A DNA stretch of 64,000 nucleotides, from the NCBI RefSeq assembly GCF_900116515.1, contig NZ_FPBA01000011.1:1-64000 (forward strand). Reading direction: 5' to 3'. The translations under genes and the position numbers were made by a program. Every line of letters starts with the position of its first letter. Position 1 is the first letter of the stretch. Below, piece after piece: positions 60,854 through 64,000 of the stretch. The notes beneath the pieces are model-generated. The model was not told the origin of the DNA, made no database searches, and worked only from the letters and a program-made list of their open reading frames with translations. The stretch is from Geodermatophilus amargosae (lineage in GTDB: Bacteria > Actinomycetota > Actinomycetes > Mycobacteriales > Geodermatophilaceae).

Positions 60854-62000
60854 GCGGCATGCCGGCCGCGCGCAGCAGCCCGCCGCCGACGATGACCCGC
60901 TGCACCTCGCTGGTGCCCTCGTAGAGCCGGTACAGCCGGGCGTCGCGGTAGAAGCGCTCGACCGGGGTGGTGCGCAGGTAGCCCAGGCCGCCGTGCACCT
61001 GCACCGCACGGTCGGTGGCGCGGCCGACCATCTCGCTGCACCACAGCTTCGCCGACGACGGGCCGATCGAGGTGTCCTCACCGGAGTCGTAGCGGGCGGC
61101 CACCTCGCGGACCATCGCCCGGCCGGCCAGCCACTCGGAGTGCATGTCGGCGATCAGCGCCTGCACCAGCTGGAAGCGGCCGATCGGTGCGCCGCCCTGC
61201 CTGGCGGTGGCCGCGTAGGCGACCGACTCGTCGAGCACCCGCTGCGCCATGCCGACGCACAGCGCGGCGATGTGCAGCCGGCCGCGGGAGAGGACGGTGA
61301 GCGCCTTCGAGTAACCGCGGCCCTCCTCGCCGATCAGCGCGTCGGCGGGCACGTGCACGCCGTCGAAGAAGACCTCGGAGGTCCAGGCGCCGGACTGCCC
61401 CATCTTCTTGTCCTTGGGGCCGAGCGTGACCCCGGGCGCCTTCGCGTCGACGACGAAGCTGGAGATGCCCCGGCCACCCTTCTCCTCCGGGTCCGTCCGG
61501 GCGAAGACGACGAACAGGTCGGCCAGCGGGGCGTTGGTGATGTAGCGCTTGGCGCCGTTGATCACCCAGCCGTCACCGTCGCGGCGGGCGCTGGTGCGCA
61601 GGCCCGCGGGGTCCGAGCCGGCCTCGGCCTCGGTGAGCGCGAAGGAGCCGATCAGCTCGCCGGCGGACAGCCGCGGCAGGTACGCCTTCTTCTGCTCCTC
61701 GCTGCCGAAGCGGGCGATCACCTGCCCGGCGATGCCGTTGTTGGTGCCGAACAGCGAGCGGAAGGCCGGCGTGGTGTAGCCGAACTCGAAGGCGAGCTCG
61801 ACGTCCTCGCTCATCGAGACGCCCAGGCCGCCGTACTCCTCGGGGAGGGCGTAGCCGAACAGGCCCATGTCGGCGGCCGCGCCGCGCAGCTCCTCGGGGA
61901 TGCGGTCGTCGAGGTCGATCTCCTCCTCGCGGGGGACGACCACCTCCCGCACGAGCTGGCGCACCGCGTCCCGGATCTGCGTGAAGTCCTCGGCGTCCAC
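60846..62000 (-). CDS. acyl-CoA dehydrogenase
   Basis: The 384-residue flavoenzyme has the two ACAD signatures: GSFALTEAEAGSDPAGLRTS and QVHGGLGYLRTTPVERFYRD. The catalytic Glu lies in LYEGTSEVQRVIVGG. The flavin and substrate helices (FGTNNGIAGQVIARFGSEEQ) are intact. It oxidises an acyl-CoA to the 2-enoyl-CoA. GTG 62000 is the chosen start. It leads an operon with the thioesterase gene. Confidence 0.95.
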   Translation of the reverse strand: MDAEDFTQIRDAVRQLVREVVVPREEEIDLDDRIPEELRGAAADMGLFGYALPEEYGGLGVSMSEDVELAFEFGYTTPAFRSLFGTNNGIAGQVIARFGSEEQKKAYLPRLSAGELIGSFALTEAEAGSDPAGLRTSARRDGDGWVINGAKRYITNAPLADLFVVFARTDPEEKGGRGISSFVVDAKAPGVTLGPKDKKMGQSGAWTSEVFFDGVHVPADALIGEEGRGYSKALTVLSRGRLHIAALCVGMAQRVLDESVAYAATARQGGAPIGRFQLVQALIADMHSEWLAGRAMVREVAARYDSGEDTSIGPSSAKLWCSEMVGRATDRAVQVHGGLGYLRTTPVERFYRDARLYRLYEGTSEVQRVIVGGGLLRAAGMPRG

Positions 62001-62186
62001 GTCCCCATGGTGCCGCCTCCAGCGGCCACCCGACGAGCCGGGGGTGAAACACCTCGTGGGCGATGTTGCAGATCAGGGAACTGACGGTTGCCGTCTGAGC
62101 ACTCCGCGTTGCCCGTCACCGTGAGCCGCACTAGCGTCACCCACGGCTCCCGAACCAGCGGCGCCGCGTCCACTCCCGGAGTCCCC

Positions 62187-62681
62187 GTGCACCTCTCCGT
62201 CGCCGTCGTGCCCGCTCCCGGCCAGGTCGTCGCCCGGATCACCGGCGACGCCGGCCGCACGACGCTGCCCCGCCTCGCCGCCGGCCTGACCCGTGCGGCC
62301 GAGCACGGGACGGCCAGCGTGGTCGTCGACGTGGCGGGCGTGCGGTTCCACGACGGCGCGGCCCTGCGGGCCCTGGCCGGCTTCAGCGACACGCTCACCG
62401 CCGCGGGACGGCAGTGCCGCGTGGTCGGGGCCCCGGCGGTCACCCGGCGCCTGGTGGCCGAGGCCGGCCTCGCCGGCGTGCTCGAGCTCGACGGCCCGCT
62501 CACCGGCGCGGACCCGGTGCGACCCCGGCCGTGCCCGCCGGCCGATCCCCCCGCCGCGGCGGACTGGCAGCCGCCGGCGCGCGAGGAGGCCCGATGGCCC
62601 CGCCCCGCGGCCCACCCGGTGCGGGGACCCGCCGGCGAGTCCCGCCGACGGGTCCCCGTCCCCCTCGACCGCTGGCGCTGA
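62187..62681 (+). CDS. STAS-domain protein (anti-sigma factor antagonist-like)
   Basis: I prefer GTG 62187 (cggag upstream), giving 164 residues; GTG 62121 and TTG 62088 are in-frame alternatives. A STAS domain fills the first two thirds: LSVAVVPAPGQVVARITGDA, TASVVVDVAGVRFHDGAALR, ALAGFSDTLTAAGRQCRVVG. The usual phospho-Ser is not obvious (DVAGVRFHDGAAL in place of DLSGVxFIDSSGL), so it may not be phosphorylated in the classic way. The C-terminus is a Pro/Arg-rich tail. It could partner SpoIIE-type phosphatases such as the phytochrome fusion. Confidence 0.72.
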   Translation: MHLSVAVVPAPGQVVARITGDAGRTTLPRLAAGLTRAAEHGTASVVVDVAGVRFHDGAALRALAGFSDTLTAAGRQCRVVGAPAVTRRLVAEAGLAGVLELDGPLTGADPVRPRPCPPADPPAAADWQPPAREEARWPRPAAHPVRGPAGESRRRVPVPLDRWR

Positions 62682-62685
62682 GGGC

Positions 62686-63540
62686 TCAGGCCAGGGCGTC
62701 CAGGCGGGCCATGTCCTCGTCGGAGAGGGTCAGGCGCGCCGCGCCCATGTTCTCGGTGAGGTGCTCGACGGACTTGGTCCCCGGGATGGGCAGCACGACC
62801 GGCGACTTCTGCAGCAGCCAGGCGAGCGCGACCTGCGCCGGGGTGGCGTCCAGCTCACGGGCGACGTCGGCGACCGGGCTGTGCGGAGCGGCGAGGTCGC
62901 CGGTCGCGATCGGGAACCACGGGATGAACGCGATCCCGTTCTCCGTGGCGTGGTCGAGGACGTCCTGCGACTGCCGGTTGGTCAGGTTGTAGAGGTTCTG
63001 GACGCTGACGACGTCGACGATCTCCCGCGCCGCCCGCAGCTCCTCCACCGAGACCTCGGAGACGCCGATGTGGCGGACCTTGCCCTCGTCCTGCAGCTCC
63101 TTGAAGGCACCGAGCTGGTCGGCCAGCGGCACGTCGGCGTCGATGCGGTGCAGCTGGATGAGGTCGATCCGTTCGACCCGCAGATGGCGCAGCGACAGCT
63201 CGACCTGCTGCTTGAGGTAGGCCGGGCGGCCGACGGCCGTCCAGATGCCCGGGCCCTGGCGGGTCAGTCCGGCCTTGGTGGCGATGACCAGGTCCTCGGG
63301 GTACGGGTGCAGGGCCTCGGCGATGACCTGCTCGCTGACGAAGGGCCCGTAGGAGTCGGCGGTGTCGATGAGGTCGACGCCCTGCTCCACGGCGGCGCGG
63401 ACCACGCGGAGCGCGCCGTCGCGGTCGGCCGGCTCCCCCCAGACGCCGGGGCCGGGCAGCTGCATGGCGCCGTAGCCCAGCCGGTGGACAGTGAGGTCGC
63501 CGCCGATGGCGAAGGTGTCGGCTGGTGCGGTCGCGGTCAT
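62686..63540 (-). CDS. aldo/keto reductase
   Basis: The 284-residue TIM-barrel NADPH reductase has catalytic residues Asp in LIDTADSYGPF, Tyr in the same motif, Lys in LVIATKAGLTRQG and His in DLIQLHRIDADV. The C-terminal VVLPIPGTKSVEHLTENMGA binds NADP. ATG 63540 is the start. The substrate is unspecified. It ends 4 bp from the convergent STAS gene. Confidence 0.93.
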   Translation of the reverse strand: MTATAPADTFAIGGDLTVHRLGYGAMQLPGPGVWGEPADRDGALRVVRAAVEQGVDLIDTADSYGPFVSEQVIAEALHPYPEDLVIATKAGLTRQGPGIWTAVGRPAYLKQQVELSLRHLRVERIDLIQLHRIDADVPLADQLGAFKELQDEGKVRHIGVSEVSVEELRAAREIVDVVSVQNLYNLTNRQSQDVLDHATENGIAFIPWFPIATGDLAAPHSPVADVARELDATPAQVALAWLLQKSPVVLPIPGTKSVEHLTENMGAARLTLSDEDMARLDALA

Positions 63541-63668
63541 GGACCCTCCCGGGTGCGCGGTGCCCCGGGCCGGCTGCCCGGGGTCTCGACGTCGCCAGCA
63601 CGGCGGCCCGTGAGGGTCTTCCCGGGGGGCCGGGATGTGACCGGCGACACGTGGAGGAGAGGACGGCG

Positions 63669-64000
63669 ATGGGCGAGATCCTGGTGCTGCGGCACGGCGC
63701 GACGGAGTGGAGCAAGAGCGGCCAGCACACCGGGGTGACCGACCTGCCGCTGCTCCCCGAGGGCGAGGAGCGGGCCCGCTCGCTGGCCCCGGCCCTCGCC
63801 CGGCGGCACGTCGTGGAGGTCTGGGTCAGCCCCCTGCAGCGGGCCCGGCGCACCGCCGAGCTGGCCGGGCTGACCGCCACCGCCGTCGACGAGGACCTCG
63901 TCGAGCTCGACTACGGCGGCTACGAGGGCCGCACCACCGCCGAGATCAGCGAGGAGCTCGGCCGCGAGTGGTCGGTCTGGCGCGACCCGATCGTCCCGGG
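63669..64000 (+). CDS. histidine phosphatase family protein (partial)
   Basis: ATG 63669 opens a phosphoglycerate-mutase-like phosphatase: the RHG motif ILVLRHGATEWSKSGQHTGV carries the phospho-accepting His, and WVSPLQRARRTAELAG and VELDYGGYEGRTTAEI follow. The window ends within the gene after about 110 codons. Members dephosphorylate sugar phosphates or other small molecules. The length and specificity cannot be judged. Confidence 0.9.
   Translation, partial: MGEILVLRHGATEWSKSGQHTGVTDLPLLPEGEERARSLAPALARRHVVEVWVSPLQRARRTAELAGLTATAVDEDLVELDYGGYEGRTTAEISEELGREWSVWRDPIVP

Overview
The window is very GC-rich with strong G/C third-position bias, many GTG starts and many 4-bp ATGA/GTGA overlaps. 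It looks like the chromosome of a high-GC actinobacterium. The gene mix (heme oxygenase with a phytochrome-SpoIIE phosphatase, a DUF222/HNH endonuclease, SARP/AfsR and PucR regulators) would suit the Geodermatophilaceae (Blastococcus, Geodermatophilus, Modestobacter), but that placement is inference, not proof.

Region 1 (1 to about 21,200) is an integrative, probably conjugative element. Its right end is clear: a split MobF relaxase/helicase (15,598-19,232), an AlpA-type excisionase (19,554) and a tyrosine integrase (19,825-20,940, minus) lie beside a 44-nt 3' fragment of a tRNA-Lys(CUU) gene (21,150-21,193) that must be the attachment site. The other end and the intact tRNA lie left of the window. 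Cargo includes an AfsR/SARP regulator, a SIR2 protein with a C-terminal GAF-like domain (candidate defence effector), two secreted or anchored SH3-domain proteins (one a putative peptidoglycan lytic enzyme) and a membrane-anchored HTH protein. The element is scarred by an intact IS481-family IS, remnants of IS5- and IS256-family transposases, and gene scraps between long non-coding stretches.

Region 2 (21,200-46,800) is densely packed chromosome. It carries an HhH protein, a Zn alcohol dehydrogenase, an FMO-like oxidase, an ABC exporter, ornithine cyclodeaminase with a divergent Lrp/AsnC regulator, an MFS transporter, a NarL-type two-component pair, a DUF488 trio, and the proline catabolic pair pruA/putB with a divergent PucR regulator. 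A DUF2867 gene and a TetR gene face each other across two matching operators. Heme oxygenase is coupled to a bacteriophytochrome-SpoIIE phosphatase. A short-chain dehydrogenase, a polysaccharide deacetylase, IPP isomerase and an alpha/beta hydrolase follow. Ornithine cyclodeaminase, PutB and PruA together could take ornithine through proline to glutamate.

Region 3 (46,778-54,271) is the most unusual part. Four minus-strand genes overlap by exactly 4 bp each: a DHA2 MFS exporter; a fusion of NhaA antiporter, DsbA-like thioredoxin, cyclic-nucleotide-binding domain and thioredoxin-like domain; a response regulator fused to a thioredoxin-reductase-like flavoprotein; and a cyclic-nucleotide-binding histidine kinase. 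Shared modules suggest one redox/ion-responsive signalling system.

Region 4 (54,300-64,000) holds a SnoaL-like protein, a small lipoprotein, an ArsR regulator with its MFS partner, an NAD-dependent epimerase, a DUF222/HNH endonuclease with a LexA-box-like sequence at its start, a thioesterase/acyl-CoA dehydrogenase pair, a STAS protein, an aldo/keto reductase and the start of a histidine phosphatase.
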